NCBI GenBank assembly: GCA_020437365.1
Contig: JAGQWM010000023.1
Coordinates: 1-37,872, forward strand
Reading direction: 5' to 3'
Source: Chitinophagaceae bacterium
Lineage (GTDB): Bacteria > Bacteroidota > Bacteroidia > Chitinophagales > Chitinophagaceae
DNA: 37,872 nucleotides
Of this stretch, positions 26,624-36,203 are shown piece after piece. Made by a program: the position numbers and the translations under genes. Each line of letters opens with the position of its first letter. The first letter of the stretch is position 1. The notes below the pieces were generated by a model that was given only the letters and a program-made list of their open reading frames with translations, made no database searches and was not told the DNA's origin.

Positions 26624-27289
26624 ATGAAAAAAATTGCCGTCATAGTTGCTGCCGGACAAGGCACCCGAATGGGAAAAGAATTGCCCAAGCAGTTTTTATT
26701 ATTGCATGGCAAACCCTTACTTTATTATACGCTGAAAACATTTCTGGATGCTTATAAAGATTTACAAGTCGTGCTGGTGTTGCCGGTTGATTATATTGAA
26801 TTGGGAAAAGAAATTCTGGATGCCTATTTTTCGTCGAAGCCAGTTAAAATAGTGAGTGGTGGCACTACACGTTTTATGTCTGTGAAAAATGGATTGTCAA
26901 TAATCGAAGAAGAAGCCATCATTTTCGTACACGATGGAGTCAGGTGTTTAGTGTCAAATGAATTAATTCATCGTTGTTATGAAACCGCTCTTTCGGAAGG
27001 GTCGGCAATTCCTGTTATCAGTGTTGAAGAAAGTCTTCGAAAAATTACTGAAGATGGAAATGAAATAATCGACCGAAATACAATAAAAATTGTTCAGACA
27101 CCACAAACATTTCATAGCAAAATTTTATTGCCAGCCTACCGAATCGATGACAAAGAACATTTTACAGATGAAGCCAGTGTGGTAGAAGCGTTTGGGTTAA
27201 AACTGACATTAATAGAAGGTGAAAAGCAAAATATAAAAATTACCCGGCCGGTAGATTTACAATTTGCTGAACTGTTAGTCAACAATTAA
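26624..27289 (+). CDS. ispD: 2-C-methyl-D-erythritol 4-phosphate cytidylyltransferase
   Basis: IspD transfers CMP to methylerythritol phosphate in the non-mevalonate isoprenoid pathway. The 221 residues start MKKIAVIVAAGQGTRMGKEL, containing the CTP-binding AAGxGxRM motif and the following PKQFLLLHGKPL. Downstream blocks are FVHDGVRCLVS, the substrate-binding IVQTPQTF and FTDEASVVEAFG, all standard. I start it at the ATG at 26624; a GTG at 26621 overlapping the previous stop would add one residue. It converges on the GNAT-like gene with 17 bp between. Confidence 0.95.
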   Translation: MKKIAVIVAAGQGTRMGKELPKQFLLLHGKPLLYYTLKTFLDAYKDLQVVLVLPVDYIELGKEILDAYFSSKPVKIVSGGTTRFMSVKNGLSIIEEEAIIFVHDGVRCLVSNELIHRCYETALSEGSAIPVISVEESLRKITEDGNEIIDRNTIKIVQTPQTFHSKILLPAYRIDDKEHFTDEASVVEAFGLKLTLIEGEKQNIKITRPVDLQFAELLVNN

Positions 27290-27306
27290 TTTAAAATTTT
27301 CATTGC

Positions 27307-28230
27307 TTATTTTTTCAACCATTTCAAATAGAAAGGCAATCGATTCCATCGAACGGACTGATAGTATTCCGGCATAGCTCCGAATCCACTATAAAAATCG
27401 GCCAGCCCGGGAATATCTGAACCTTCAAAATCCAATACCAGATTATTCGTGGCATGTTCTCTTATAAAAGCATCGATTAATAAATGTGAAGCACCGGTAG
27501 TTCTGCTTTCGGGTGCATTGCCCACGAGAATATAATAAGCCCGTTGATGTGATAAAAAGAAAACACAGCTTGACAATATATTTCCTTCAGCTGATGCAAT
27601 GCCATACGTTTTTGTCATGCCTTTTTGTAAAAGCACAGCATACAATTGTCGAAAACGTTCAATATTTTCTTTTGATGCCTGGCCGTAATGATTCATTTGT
27701 GCAACGGCTAATGCAATGATTGTCTCTACATCCGGATTGTGAATGACCGTGCAACCGGCTTCTACGGATTTTCGGATATTCCTTTGATGGTTTGTACTAT
27801 ATTTTTTTTCTAATTCCTTATATGTTGGTTGGAGAGAGAGAATAAAATTTAATCTTTCCCTTGGGTTTAATTTTTTTTCTTTGATTTGATTTTGTGTATT
27901 CAGCGAAATGTCAATGTATTTAAAATATGCAGGAATTGAATTTAAAAATGGTAGTGCCAGTTCTTCATTCTGTATTGAACCAAATATACCTCCGACCGGT
28001 GTAAGAAAAGGTTGATATAAATAGTGAATCCCCAATTTTTTATGCCAGGTGAGTGGCATAACGGCTGCATAATCATCCAGGATAAGCCCCGACCAGTTTC
28101 TGGCCATTGTATCTAAATAGTAAGTGTATGCGTAAATTAAACCATTCCTTGCGTTTGTAATACAATGATTCCATTTTTTGTCATCGATGGCTGCCCGTGA
28201 AATATATTGTATTGAAAAATTCTTTTCCAT
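27307..28230 (-). CDS. FemAB/GNAT-like acyltransferase-fold protein
   Basis: The 307-residue protein has a two-half GNAT layout like FemAB or GNAT_6 proteins. The N-terminal half has NARNGLIYAYTYYLDTMARN and PLTWHKKLGIHYLYQPFLTP. The C-terminal half has the acyl-CoA or tRNA-binding-type core ILSSCVFFLSHQRAYYILVG and the ending LDFEGSDIPGLADFYSGFGA, common in this group. Its ATG overlaps the M1 peptidase stop by one base (TAATG), so it is translationally coupled. The substrate is unknown; peptidoglycan, lipid or aminoacyl transfer are possible. Confidence 0.75.
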   Translation of the reverse strand: MEKNFSIQYISRAAIDDKKWNHCITNARNGLIYAYTYYLDTMARNWSGLILDDYAAVMPLTWHKKLGIHYLYQPFLTPVGGIFGSIQNEELALPFLNSIPAYFKYIDISLNTQNQIKEKKLNPRERLNFILSLQPTYKELEKKYSTNHQRNIRKSVEAGCTVIHNPDVETIIALAVAQMNHYGQASKENIERFRQLYAVLLQKGMTKTYGIASAEGNILSSCVFFLSHQRAYYILVGNAPESRTTGASHLLIDAFIREHATNNLVLDFEGSDIPGLADFYSGFGAMPEYYQSVRWNRLPFYLKWLKK

Positions 28231-31055
28231 TAGAAATGCAAATGTCTTTCAATCTTTCTAAAGTTAAAATTAGAAATATCAATTGAGAAAGATATTTTTT
28301 TCCAGAAACGTTCTTTTTTTAAACTTGTTGATTGGATATAATCTTTGTACACTTTACTAAATAATAAAGGAATATAAATGTTGACTGTTTCTTTTAACAG
28401 AGGAATTTGAATGCCGATGTCGTATAAAAAATGGTCAAGGTTGGCATCTTGTTTCCAGGCTTCTGCATAAGTGCCTACATCCAAATATAATTTTAGTGGA
28501 ATTTGAATAGGAAAAACAGAAAGTGGATTTATAGATTTGGGAATGGTTGTACTGAAATTTGCCGCTATGAGCCAATCATCGGTTTTGGCTACTTTATCAG
28601 CCAATAAATCAGTTCTTACTTTGAAAGCACCATCTCTTTCCATGATTTGTTGACTCGTAAAACCAGTAAAAGTATTTCGACCAATAAAATAATCGCTGTA
28701 GGTGTAATCTTCATAGCCATTGGCACCGGTCATATTTAAGTGAAAACGATCTGTTTTGAATTGATTCGTAAATGTTTTCGGACTTGTATAAATAAATTTA
28801 CCGGCAAAAAGCCTGACACTTAATCCGCCACCTTTTGGATAGTTGAAAAAATATTTTCCGGTGAAACCTGCCCGGATAAAATATTTTCCTTGTTCTATTT
28901 TTAATTCACCTCGATAAGGATATAAAGCCCGGTTGTTTTCTACTACAAATTTTAATTGTTGCAATATCCTGTTGTTGGAAATTGTTTTATGTTGCAAAGA
29001 AATACTGGTATCTGTTCCCACAATCATTGTGTCCCGATAAAACTGTAATGCATCTTCACGGAAGAAAAAAGATTTATATTGTATGTATCTGTTTTTGTTG
29101 CTTCGAGGATTTTTTTCTTTCAACACTAATTTTATTCCGGGAGCAAGTTTTGTAAATTGTAAAAATGTTTTTTGGTTGTTTTCATCTTTATATTCATCCA
29201 TTGTAAAATGAGATGCAGCTACGCCGACTGTTATGCGTTGGAAAATTTTATCCGGGTAAAAACTATACGTGGCGAATCCAAGTCCGGCCAGTTTTTTGGA
29301 ACCGGTGGCATAAAAAGGTGCCAGAAAAAAATTAAAAGCCGAAGGCGGCAATTTTAAATTGGTAATGAATCCACCGGCGAGTAATTTGTCATAATGATTA
29401 TAGCCGACTGCAGGTCCGAAAGTGAATAAATTCTTTGTTGGATTCCGGAGATAAGCTTTCCAGGAATTAAAATTGAATACAAAATTGGCTTTCGAGCCGG
29501 TACTTTTTTGCGTAGGCAATAAACCCGGCTTGGATAAATATGAAAAAACTGAATCTACATTTTGGCCACTACTTTCTTCAATGGCTTTTTTAAAATCCTG
29601 TGGTTGCGGATGTTTAAATTGCCAAAGCGAATAATAATGTTGCATCGCTTTTTGAAAAACATCGGTACCCAACACCGTTTCAAGATATTGCATCCAGGCA
29701 GCGGTTTTGTAATAGGCCACCAGTAAATAATTGGTCTCGCTGAATTCAGCAGCCGGAGTGGAAATGGGTTGGTCAGTTTTTGTAATCGCTTTGGTTTCAA
29801 AAGCAATTTTTTCTAATTGAAGTGGCTGTCCATATTTTAATGCTGTATATTTTTTTTCATAAAAACTATTGATGCCTTCGTCCATCCAGGGATGCATTCT
29901 TTCATTGCTCGCCAAGATGCCATACAGCCAATTATGTCCGATTTCATGGGCAATAGTAATGTCCAGCATTTTTTCATTGGCTATGGGTGAAATAACTGTG
30001 ATAGTTGGATATTCCATGCCGCCACCGAAACTTTTCGGCCCTTGCACTACTTGAACAATCGGGTAAGGATAATCACCTAATTCAGTGGCATAAAAACGAG
30101 TGGCATCTTTGGCAAATTGAACAGCTTTATCCCAATTTTCTTTTTCGGCCGGCGTATAATATGCTTTTACTTCTATAATTTTCCCGGAGGGAAGACGACA
30201 AGTATCTTGTTGTACGATAAAACTTTTATCGGCAAACCAGGAAAAGTCATGTACATTGTTTTGTGTAAAATGTAAAGTTTTCAAACCAGATGATGACGGC
30301 GGAATTGCAGCTGGTGTTTTAGTTGAATTTTGATGAGTCGGGAGAGAAAAATTTGCTCTTGTTTTTAGCCATTTTTCTTCTTCTTCATTATCAAAACTGC
30401 CTGTTGCTGCTACGACATAGTTTTTGGGTATGGTAATATTTACCTGGAAGTTTCCAAACTCACTATAAAATTCTCCTTGATCGAGATAAGGCATAGTATG
30501 CCAACCGTCTTTATCGTACACCGCCGGTTTCGGATACCATTGTGTGGCTTGGTAGCTTTGGCCTACATGGCCTCCTCTTGAAATATTAAACGGTAACCGA
30601 ACATAAAAAGGAGTAGTAATTGTGGTTTGCGCACCCGGTGCTAATGGTGTTGGTAAAATCACTTTTACAATATCAATATATTTCGGGTGATCTTCTACGT
30701 TAGCTGTCACTTCGTTCACTTTAAAATCCAGTCGATTGATATAGCCTTTGTCTTCTTGATTTGAAAAATAAAATTTTGTATTGCCGTTTTCTAAAGTTTG
30801 ATCGGTGAAAGCTGTTCTATCATTTTTATAAGCATTGGGCCAAAGGTGAAACCAAATAAAATGCAGTGTATCCGGTGAGTGATTGATGTAAACGATTTTT
30901 TCAAAACCGGAAAGAGAGTGGTCCGTATCGTTCAAAGAAACGTCGATGGTGTAGTTGACCTGTTGTTGCCAATACTGTGCTTGAGAAGCTATGCTGATAC
31001 AAATAACGGCCACAATGGCTAAATAGTATTTTCTCAAAGGTTGGAGTTTTCTCAA
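28230..31055 (-). CDS. M1-family zinc metallopeptidase with a barrel-like C-terminal region
   Basis: The 941-residue protein has a signal peptide (YYLAIVAVICISIASQAQ). An N-terminal beta domain precedes the gluzincin catalytic domain with the exopeptidase motif GGMEYP (345-350) and zinc site HEIGH (370-374) plus E393, the HExxH-x18-E spacing of M1 peptidases. Catalysis ends near residue 510. From about 535 to the end the sequence alternates polar and hydrophobic/aromatic residues (FNSWKAYLRNPTKNLFTFGP, FFLAPFYATGSKKLAGLGFA) and finishes NFNFRKIERHLHF with a terminal Phe. This pattern is typical of outer-membrane beta-barrels. It is third in the four-gene minus-strand unit. Confidence 0.88.
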   Translation of the reverse strand: MRKLQPLRKYYLAIVAVICISIASQAQYWQQQVNYTIDVSLNDTDHSLSGFEKIVYINHSPDTLHFIWFHLWPNAYKNDRTAFTDQTLENGNTKFYFSNQEDKGYINRLDFKVNEVTANVEDHPKYIDIVKVILPTPLAPGAQTTITTPFYVRLPFNISRGGHVGQSYQATQWYPKPAVYDKDGWHTMPYLDQGEFYSEFGNFQVNITIPKNYVVAATGSFDNEEEEKWLKTRANFSLPTHQNSTKTPAAIPPSSSGLKTLHFTQNNVHDFSWFADKSFIVQQDTCRLPSGKIIEVKAYYTPAEKENWDKAVQFAKDATRFYATELGDYPYPIVQVVQGPKSFGGGMEYPTITVISPIANEKMLDITIAHEIGHNWLYGILASNERMHPWMDEGINSFYEKKYTALKYGQPLQLEKIAFETKAITKTDQPISTPAAEFSETNYLLVAYYKTAAWMQYLETVLGTDVFQKAMQHYYSLWQFKHPQPQDFKKAIEESSGQNVDSVFSYLSKPGLLPTQKSTGSKANFVFNFNSWKAYLRNPTKNLFTFGPAVGYNHYDKLLAGGFITNLKLPPSAFNFFLAPFYATGSKKLAGLGFATYSFYPDKIFQRITVGVAASHFTMDEYKDENNQKTFLQFTKLAPGIKLVLKEKNPRSNKNRYIQYKSFFFREDALQFYRDTMIVGTDTSISLQHKTISNNRILQQLKFVVENNRALYPYRGELKIEQGKYFIRAGFTGKYFFNYPKGGGLSVRLFAGKFIYTSPKTFTNQFKTDRFHLNMTGANGYEDYTYSDYFIGRNTFTGFTSQQIMERDGAFKVRTDLLADKVAKTDDWLIAANFSTTIPKSINPLSVFPIQIPLKLYLDVGTYAEAWKQDANLDHFLYDIGIQIPLLKETVNIYIPLLFSKVYKDYIQSTSLKKERFWKKISFSIDISNFNFRKIERHLHF

Positions 31056-31080
31056 AAATACAATCTTAAATTAATATCAC

Positions 31081-32499
31081 CTACTTGCCTTTTCCTTTAA
31101 AAATAATGCGGAGTGTATGTATCATAATTTTAAAATCGAGTGCCAGCGAAATATTTTCAATATAGATTAAGTCGAATTTACTTCTCTCAATCATTTGTTC
31201 TACATTTTCTGCATAGCCAAACTGCACCATTCCCCAACTGCTTAATCCCGGTTTTACTTTCAATAAATATTTATAATAAGGCGTTATAGTAAGTATTTGA
31301 TCGATATAAAATTTTCTTTCCGGCCGGGGGCCTACCAGGCTCATTTCTCCGCGAATGATATTTACTAATTGTGGCAATTCATCGATTCGCCATTTGCGCA
31401 TAACCTTTCCCCAATTGGTAATACGTGTGTCATGGTCTGATGAAAGTGCAGGGCCGTTTTTTTCGGCCTTGTGCACCATCGAACGAAATTTAAACATCGT
31501 AAATGATTTTCCTTTGTAGCCGATTCGTTCCTGCGCATAGAAAACGGGGCCTTTGGAAGATAATTTTACCCGGATAGCTGCGTAAAGGAGAAGTGGTGAA
31601 AGAAAAATTAAGCCTAACAATGAAAAAGAAACATCTATCAGGCGTTTGATATTCTGTTGCCATTCGGGCATCAAACCGGTTTTCAAATCTATCAATGCAG
31701 CACCCATTACATTACTGGTTTTTACAGAACCGGAAAGGATGTCTAAAGAATTGGGTTGAATTTTTATTTCCACATCAAAATCACTTAAGCGGTTGATGAT
31801 CGATTCAATTTGTGCTTGTTCAGATTTTTCCAGCGCAATGACAACTAATTGTATTTGTTGTTGCACAATAATTTTTTCTAAATCATCGAGTGCACCCAGT
31901 TTGGGAATATGCCTCGTTATACCATTATGGCCATTACTATCGAGAGCCAAAAATCCGGCATACCGAAATCCACCATCTTCCAGGTTCTTTGCCGTTTCTT
32001 TATAAATTCTGTTGGCGGATAAATGGTTACCAATCATCAAGGTATTGAAATACACACTGCCATTCAGCAATTGTCGTTTTACACGGCTCAATAAAATCCA
32101 TCGGCCCAAAAAAGTGAAGAAAAACTGTACAACAAATAAGCAAAGAAATGCGAGGTAATAATAGTTGTAATTCGTTTTGACGTCATCGAGAATAATTAGA
32201 AAGAACAACACTATAGTACCAATGAGACAACATATAAAAGTGATTGTAAATTCAAACAACCTCGACTTTTTATATAGATTCTGGTAAGTGCCTACAATTG
32301 TATATAAAGACAACCAGCCCAAAGGAATAATCAACAAGCCCAACCAAAATTTATTATTCACCATTAATTCGCCCTGGTAACTAATTGTTTCTTTTAATAC
32401 CCATTTCCGGATGAAAAAAAAGCAAGCCCAGGCAAGAAAGGCAGCTATGAAATCAATCACAGCATACCAGGCTATTGATATTTGTTTGTTCCGGCTCAT
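31081..32499 (-). CDS. polyprenyl-phosphate hexose-1-phosphate transferase (WcaJ/bacterial sugar transferase family)
   Basis: The 472-residue protein has four to five N-terminal membrane helices, then a nucleotide-binding-like middle domain (about 150-270). A membrane helix ([20 protein letters not shown]) leads into the Bac_transf catalytic domain with [51 protein letters not shown] and LVGPRPE. These enzymes put the first sugar phosphate on undecaprenyl phosphate to start exopolysaccharide or O-antigen repeats. Its ATG overlaps the stop of the Gfo/Idh gene by 4 bp. No glycosyltransferases are nearby here, so it may be a stand-alone initiator. Confidence 0.92.
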   Translation of the reverse strand: MSRNKQISIAWYAVIDFIAAFLAWACFFFIRKWVLKETISYQGELMVNNKFWLGLLIIPLGWLSLYTIVGTYQNLYKKSRLFEFTITFICCLIGTIVLFFLIILDDVKTNYNYYYLAFLCLFVVQFFFTFLGRWILLSRVKRQLLNGSVYFNTLMIGNHLSANRIYKETAKNLEDGGFRYAGFLALDSNGHNGITRHIPKLGALDDLEKIIVQQQIQLVVIALEKSEQAQIESIINRLSDFDVEIKIQPNSLDILSGSVKTSNVMGAALIDLKTGLMPEWQQNIKRLIDVSFSLLGLIFLSPLLLYAAIRVKLSSKGPVFYAQERIGYKGKSFTMFKFRSMVHKAEKNGPALSSDHDTRITNWGKVMRKWRIDELPQLVNIIRGEMSLVGPRPERKFYIDQILTITPYYKYLLKVKPGLSSWGMVQFGYAENVEQMIERSKFDLIYIENISLALDFKIMIHTLRIIFKGKGK

Positions 32500-33473
32500 G
32501 AACGGCTGAGTACATTATTACGAATTTTATCAAGAATCTGATGGGCAACATCCATCGCCAGCAAACCATCCATTTCTGAAACAATGGTTTTCGTATTGTT
32601 TTCAATTGCTGATTTAAATTCTTCCAATTCTCTTTTGATGGCATTCACTTCCGGAATTAGTGGATTAGACATGGCAATCGTTTTTGTGCCATTCGGCGTA
32701 GCAATGTCGAATGCAAAAACATTATCGTCATGTTCTTCCTTTAGTTTTATGATTTCAGTTTTTTTATTCAAAAAATCAATTCCTATATACGAATCTTTTT
32801 GAAAAAGCCTGATCTTCCGCATTTTTTTCATGGAAATTCTGCTGCTGGTAAGATTGGCTACACAACCATTATCGAATTCAATTCGAACGTTAGCAATGTC
32901 CGGTGAATCTGTTAATACACCAACACCACTGGCATAAATATTTTTTACATCACTTTTAATCAGACTGAGAATGATGTCGATGTCGTGAATCATTAAATCG
33001 AGAATAACACTGACTTCCGTACCTCTCGGATTAAATTGAGCCAGGCGATGCACTTCTATAAACATCGGGTTGAGGGTTAAATCCTGTACGGCCAGGAATG
33101 CCGGATTAAATCTTTCTACATGGCCCACCTGCAGTTTGATGTCTGATTCTTTTGCTAGTTTTACTAATTGACGGGCTTCTTCCATCGTATTCGCCAGCGG
33201 TTTTTCTACAAAAACATGTTTCCCTTTTTTGATGGCTTTTTCGCACCATTCGAAGTGAAATGTAGTTGGTGCCACAATATCAAGTGCCGTTGATTGATCA
33301 ATTAATTCGTCGGCATCGGTAAAACGGGTGAGATTATATTTTTCAGCAACTTCTTTTGCCGTTTCGTCATTCGGGTCAAAAAAACCTACGATTTCAACGT
33401 CCGGAATTTCTAACCAATTATTCAAATGAAACTTTCCCAGGTGGCCAACACCAATAACTCCGATTTTTAGCAT
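32496..33473 (-). CDS. Gfo/Idh/MocA-family NAD(P)-dependent oxidoreductase
   Basis: The 325-residue protein has an N-terminal Rossmann fold with GVGHLG (G8, G10, G13) and the family EKP motif at E90-K91-P92 ([15 protein letters not shown]). The catalytic-type MIHDIDIIL with H163 follows, and the C-terminal domain completes the fold. Such enzymes oxidise or reduce sugars and cyclitols; WlbA/WbpB-like UDP-sugar dehydrogenases are among them. Its 4-bp overlap with the sugar transferase start suggests it helps make the sugar that enzyme uses, but that is inference. It is first gene of the unit, behind a -7 box at 33491. Confidence 0.88.
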   Translation of the reverse strand: MLKIGVIGVGHLGKFHLNNWLEIPDVEIVGFFDPNDETAKEVAEKYNLTRFTDADELIDQSTALDIVAPTTFHFEWCEKAIKKGKHVFVEKPLANTMEEARQLVKLAKESDIKLQVGHVERFNPAFLAVQDLTLNPMFIEVHRLAQFNPRGTEVSVILDLMIHDIDIILSLIKSDVKNIYASGVGVLTDSPDIANVRIEFDNGCVANLTSSRISMKKMRKIRLFQKDSYIGIDFLNKKTEIIKLKEEHDDNVFAFDIATPNGTKTIAMSNPLIPEVNAIKRELEEFKSAIENNTKTIVSEMDGLLAMDVAHQILDKIRNNVLSRS

Positions 33474-33490
33474 AATTGATAAAATATGCG

Positions 33491-33498
33491 CAAAGATA
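33491..33498 (-). promoter_or_regulatory. -7 box before the Gfo/Idh gene
   Basis: On the minus strand TATCTTTG is an exact TAnnTTTG, 17 bp before the ATG at 33473. No TTG sits at the expected -33 place. Confidence 0.45.
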
Positions 33499-33540
33499 AA
33501 GATTGACGAACGGAGTCGTGAAGATTGCCGGGAATAGACT

Positions 33541-34293
33541 TTAAGACTGCAAAATAGTTGATTGCGCTATGTATTGCGGATGGTAAATAAACAGGCAACT
33601 GCCATTTTTGATTGTATTAATGATGGCTTGCGATTTTTCTTTTGGTACTGCCGGACATCCCCAGCTTCGGCCGATATATCCTTGCATTCTTACAAAAGCG
33701 GCTGAAACATAATCGGCGCCATGCATCACAATCGTTCTTTCCATAGCATTGTCGTTGATGCCATTTTCGAGGCCGATCAATTGTAGAGAATAGCCATTCT
33801 TGCCCTGGTATGTTTGACCGGTAACATAAAATCCGAGACTGCTTTTATGGGAAGAATTGGCATTTGAAAACGATGAAGCCATTGCCTTACCTGAATTTTG
33901 GCCATGGGCAACATAAGTATTAAACAATACTGTATAATTTTTCAGGTCTATGACAAATAATCTTTTTTCGCTACTGGGCAAACTGAAATCAGCAATGGTT
34001 AAAATTGAATCATTGTGGACTTTCCCTTCATCTACCAATTCGTCAAAACCTTGGCGGGCATATTCAAAAGCCGCATGACTCAATCCCCAATCGGCTAATT
34101 GCAAACTGTCATAAACAGACTTTTTATGTTCCGAATGGATTGTATTGTTTACTGATTTATTTGATATTTCATTGTTGGGAAAATGATTTTTCAACTTTTT
34201 AATTTTTACGGGATTGGCCAATACAAATGGCAATTGTAAAAATGTAAAAACAAGAAATAAAAATAAAATACTAAAACCCCTGAACTTCTGCAT
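33541..34293 (-). CDS. L,D-transpeptidase-like murein enzyme (YkuD_2 type), secreted
   Basis: The 250-residue protein has a signal peptide (FSILFLFLVFTFLQLPFVLA). A polar linker and a short helical region precede the catalytic domain, which begins RLFVIDLKNYTVLFNTYVAH and holds TIVMHGADYVSAAFV (H191) and RSWGCPAVP (catalytic C213). This is the HG…S-x-GC pattern of YkuD-type transpeptidases in the variant called murein L,D-transpeptidase catalytic domain family. Trp replaces the more common Arg in SRGC. It would act on peptidoglycan stem peptides in the periplasm. It is monocistronic by layout, with 67 bp to the next gene. Confidence 0.85.
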   Translation of the reverse strand: MQKFRGFSILFLFLVFTFLQLPFVLANPVKIKKLKNHFPNNEISNKSVNNTIHSEHKKSVYDSLQLADWGLSHAAFEYARQGFDELVDEGKVHNDSILTIADFSLPSSEKRLFVIDLKNYTVLFNTYVAHGQNSGKAMASSFSNANSSHKSSLGFYVTGQTYQGKNGYSLQLIGLENGINDNAMERTIVMHGADYVSAAFVRMQGYIGRSWGCPAVPKEKSQAIINTIKNGSCLFIYHPQYIAQSTILQS

Positions 34294-34689
34294 GGCTGTG
34301 TACCTGTTAATTTTTATACTGCAAGGCAGTGTTGATTAATTTTAAAAATAGAATCGTAGGGTGAGGATATTTTTTCTCAGGCGGTTTAGTGTTGGCAAAA
34401 TTCAAAAATGATGCCCGTTAGGGTAGAAACGGGCAGTTTTGGATTTTATTTCTTAACGTGGAAAACTTGTGTATCTCACGTCAATGGTTTTCAAGTCGTT
34501 TATTTCCCGCTTTGGCAAAGTCAAAAATCCTTTTACTTAAGCAGGTCATTTATTTGCTGCCGCAAAACTAATGGAATCAAATTCTTTTTAGGCAAATGGG
34601 AAAGCCTAATTCAATATTTTTTGACTTCAATCAATGAGAGGAGGTTCATTCAGAAATGATTATAAATGCTAACGTTTGTAAGTATATTT
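34294..34689. other. gene-free interval with hairpin and pseudoknot-like pairing
   Basis: No convincing gene lies in these 396 bp between msrB and the L,D-transpeptidase gene. A perfect 8-bp stem TGCCCGTT/AACGGGCA (34412-34419 with 34428-34435) is followed on the minus strand by TCATTTTTG, so it could terminate a minus-strand transcript. At 34456-34492, ACGTG/CACGT and GAAAAC/GTTTTC interleave as in an H-type pseudoknot. An 83-codon open frame from 34408 lacks coding character. A small RNA is possible but unproven. Confidence 0.35.
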
Positions 34690-35139
34690 TTAGTTGTCTT
34701 TTATTTTTTGAAGTGCAGCGGCATTGATACAATAGCGTAAACCCGAAGGAGCCGGCCCGTCGGGGAAAACGTGGCCAAGGTGTGCATCACAAATATTGCA
34801 TTGCACTTCAATTCGGGTCATACCAAAACTTTCATCTTTTATATAAGCGATATTTTCGGGTTCAATCGGTTGCGTGAATGATGGCCAACCCGTACCGCTG
34901 TTAAATTTTTCTGTTGCATCGAATAATGGTGTTTGACAACATTGGCAAGCATATTTTCCGGGTTCAAACAAAGTACACATTGCAGAACTATGCGCCGGTT
35001 CGGTACCTTTTTGCCGGGTAATGCGAAAAGTTTCATTATCCAAAATAGCTTTCCATTCTTCCACAGTTTTTTCAACTCTGTTAGGTGCTTTAGGATTTCC
35101 TTCGTTGATATAATTTAATATGTCGTTCCAGTTGAGCAT
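34690..35139 (-). CDS. msrB: peptide-methionine (R)-S-oxide reductase
   Basis: The 149-residue MsrB repairs the R-sulfoxide of methionine. The structural zinc is held by C65/C68 (CQCC) and C114/C117 (CNIC). The fold motifs SGTGWPSF (81-88) and HLGHVFPDGP (120-129) and the catalytic C137 in RYCINAAAL are present. The usual Ser after INxA is replaced by Ala (INAAAL for INSASL). No signal peptide is seen, so it is cytosolic. It starts 46 bp after the dapA stop and is probably in the same minus-strand series. Confidence 0.96.
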   Translation of the reverse strand: MLNWNDILNYINEGNPKAPNRVEKTVEEWKAILDNETFRITRQKGTEPAHSSAMCTLFEPGKYACQCCQTPLFDATEKFNSGTGWPSFTQPIEPENIAYIKDESFGMTRIEVQCNICDAHLGHVFPDGPAPSGLRYCINAAALQKIKDN

Positions 35140-35185
35140 GAATGAAATCTTAATATTTTAGTTTTTTGGATAGAAAAAAAATAAG

Positions 35186-36094
35186 TCAAATTGTAGCCAT
35201 TAATTTTTTTATTTTTTGCAAATGTCCGTCGCTGACCGGCCACACAGGTTGCCTGAATGTGTTTTTACAAAATCCCATTTCACTTAAGTAGGCTTTAATA
35301 CCACTTGGGCTACCTTCGGCAAACATGGAAGCAATGACTTCAATGTATTTGTAATGAATTTGTCTTGCTTCATTGAATTTTCCGGCAAGACATAATCGAA
35401 CCATTTCTGAATATGCTGCCGGATAGGCATTCGCTACAACGGACACCAAGCCTTCTGCACCACAGGCAATCATAGGTAAGGTAATTGGATCATCGCCACT
35501 GATGAGCATAAAATCTTCCGGTTTGTTTTTTATGATATAATTGAACTGCGCAAAATCGCCACTGGCTTCTTTAGTAGCAAAAATATTTTTACACTCCCTG
35601 GCAATCCTGATCGTAGTTTCGGCTGTTACATTTTGCCCGGTTCGGCTGGGTACATTATACATGATGATGGGTAATGGCGATGCTGCATCTATTGTTTTAT
35701 AATGCTGAAAAATACCTTCCTGGTTGGGTTTATTATAAGCAGGACTTACAGAAAGTATGGCATCGATTCCGGTCAGGTCAAAAGTTTTTAATTGGTTGAC
35801 AATATCTGCAGTATCATTTCCGCCAATGCCCGCTACAACAGGAATTCTTCCTCCTACTTTTTTTTGTACAAATGAAATAACTTCTTGCTTTTCGCTGCCA
35901 TGTATCGTGGCACTTTCTCCGGTTGTACCTAATGCTACCAGGTATTCTACTTTTCCATTAATCCAGAATTCAATCAACTTGCCAAAACTTTCCCAATCAA
36001 TTTTTGGTTGACCATTTTCATTTAGATTACTATTGTCCATAAATGGTGTTATAATAGCAATTCCTGTTCCGGTAAATTTTTCTCTGAGTGTCAT
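35186..36094 (-). CDS. dapA: 4-hydroxy-tetrahydrodipicolinate synthase
   Basis: DapA condenses pyruvate with aspartate semialdehyde for lysine and diaminopimelate. From the ATG at 36094 it has 302 residues starting MTLREKFTGTGIAIITPFMD. An in-frame ATG at 36157 would add 21 hydrophobic residues foreign to the family and would read across a -7-like box. Active-site features are GTTGES (56-61), Y146 in YNVPSRTG, and Schiff-base K175 in ATKEASGDF. A Gly-rich VAGIGGNDT is also standard. It supplies peptidoglycan precursors. Confidence 0.94.
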   Translation of the reverse strand: MTLREKFTGTGIAIITPFMDNSNLNENGQPKIDWESFGKLIEFWINGKVEYLVALGTTGESATIHGSEKQEVISFVQKKVGGRIPVVAGIGGNDTADIVNQLKTFDLTGIDAILSVSPAYNKPNQEGIFQHYKTIDAASPLPIIMYNVPSRTGQNVTAETTIRIARECKNIFATKEASGDFAQFNYIIKNKPEDFMLISGDDPITLPMIACGAEGLVSVVANAYPAAYSEMVRLCLAGKFNEARQIHYKYIEVIASMFAEGSPSGIKAYLSEMGFCKNTFRQPVWPVSDGHLQKIKKLMATI

Positions 36095-36129
36095 TTTTAT
36101 CAAAGATTCGTTGAGGAAATAATATACTG

Positions 36130-36137
36130 TAAAGATA
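36130..36137 (-). promoter_or_regulatory. possible -7 box before dapA
   Basis: TATCTTTA on the minus strand is one base from TAnnTTTG, 36 bp before the chosen dapA ATG. The nearest TTG leaves a 17-bp spacer. It supports the shorter dapA start. Confidence 0.3.
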
Positions 36138-36203
36138 AGAAGTGGCCAAAGAATCAACCCGGTTGGTGATTTTACAGAAGGCTAAAAAGTAAAAATGTAA
36201 TTG

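Noticed and set aside
34456..34492. Replication origin with DnaA boxes
   Set aside because: GTGGAAAACTTGTG looks slightly DnaA-box-like, but no TTATCCACA match or cluster is present and no dnaA or related gene is near.
34408..34659. 83-codon plus-strand frame in the long intergenic gap
   Set aside because: Composition is rich in Phe, Ser and Cys without domain pattern. It has no promoter and begins at the hairpin; I treat the gap as non-coding.
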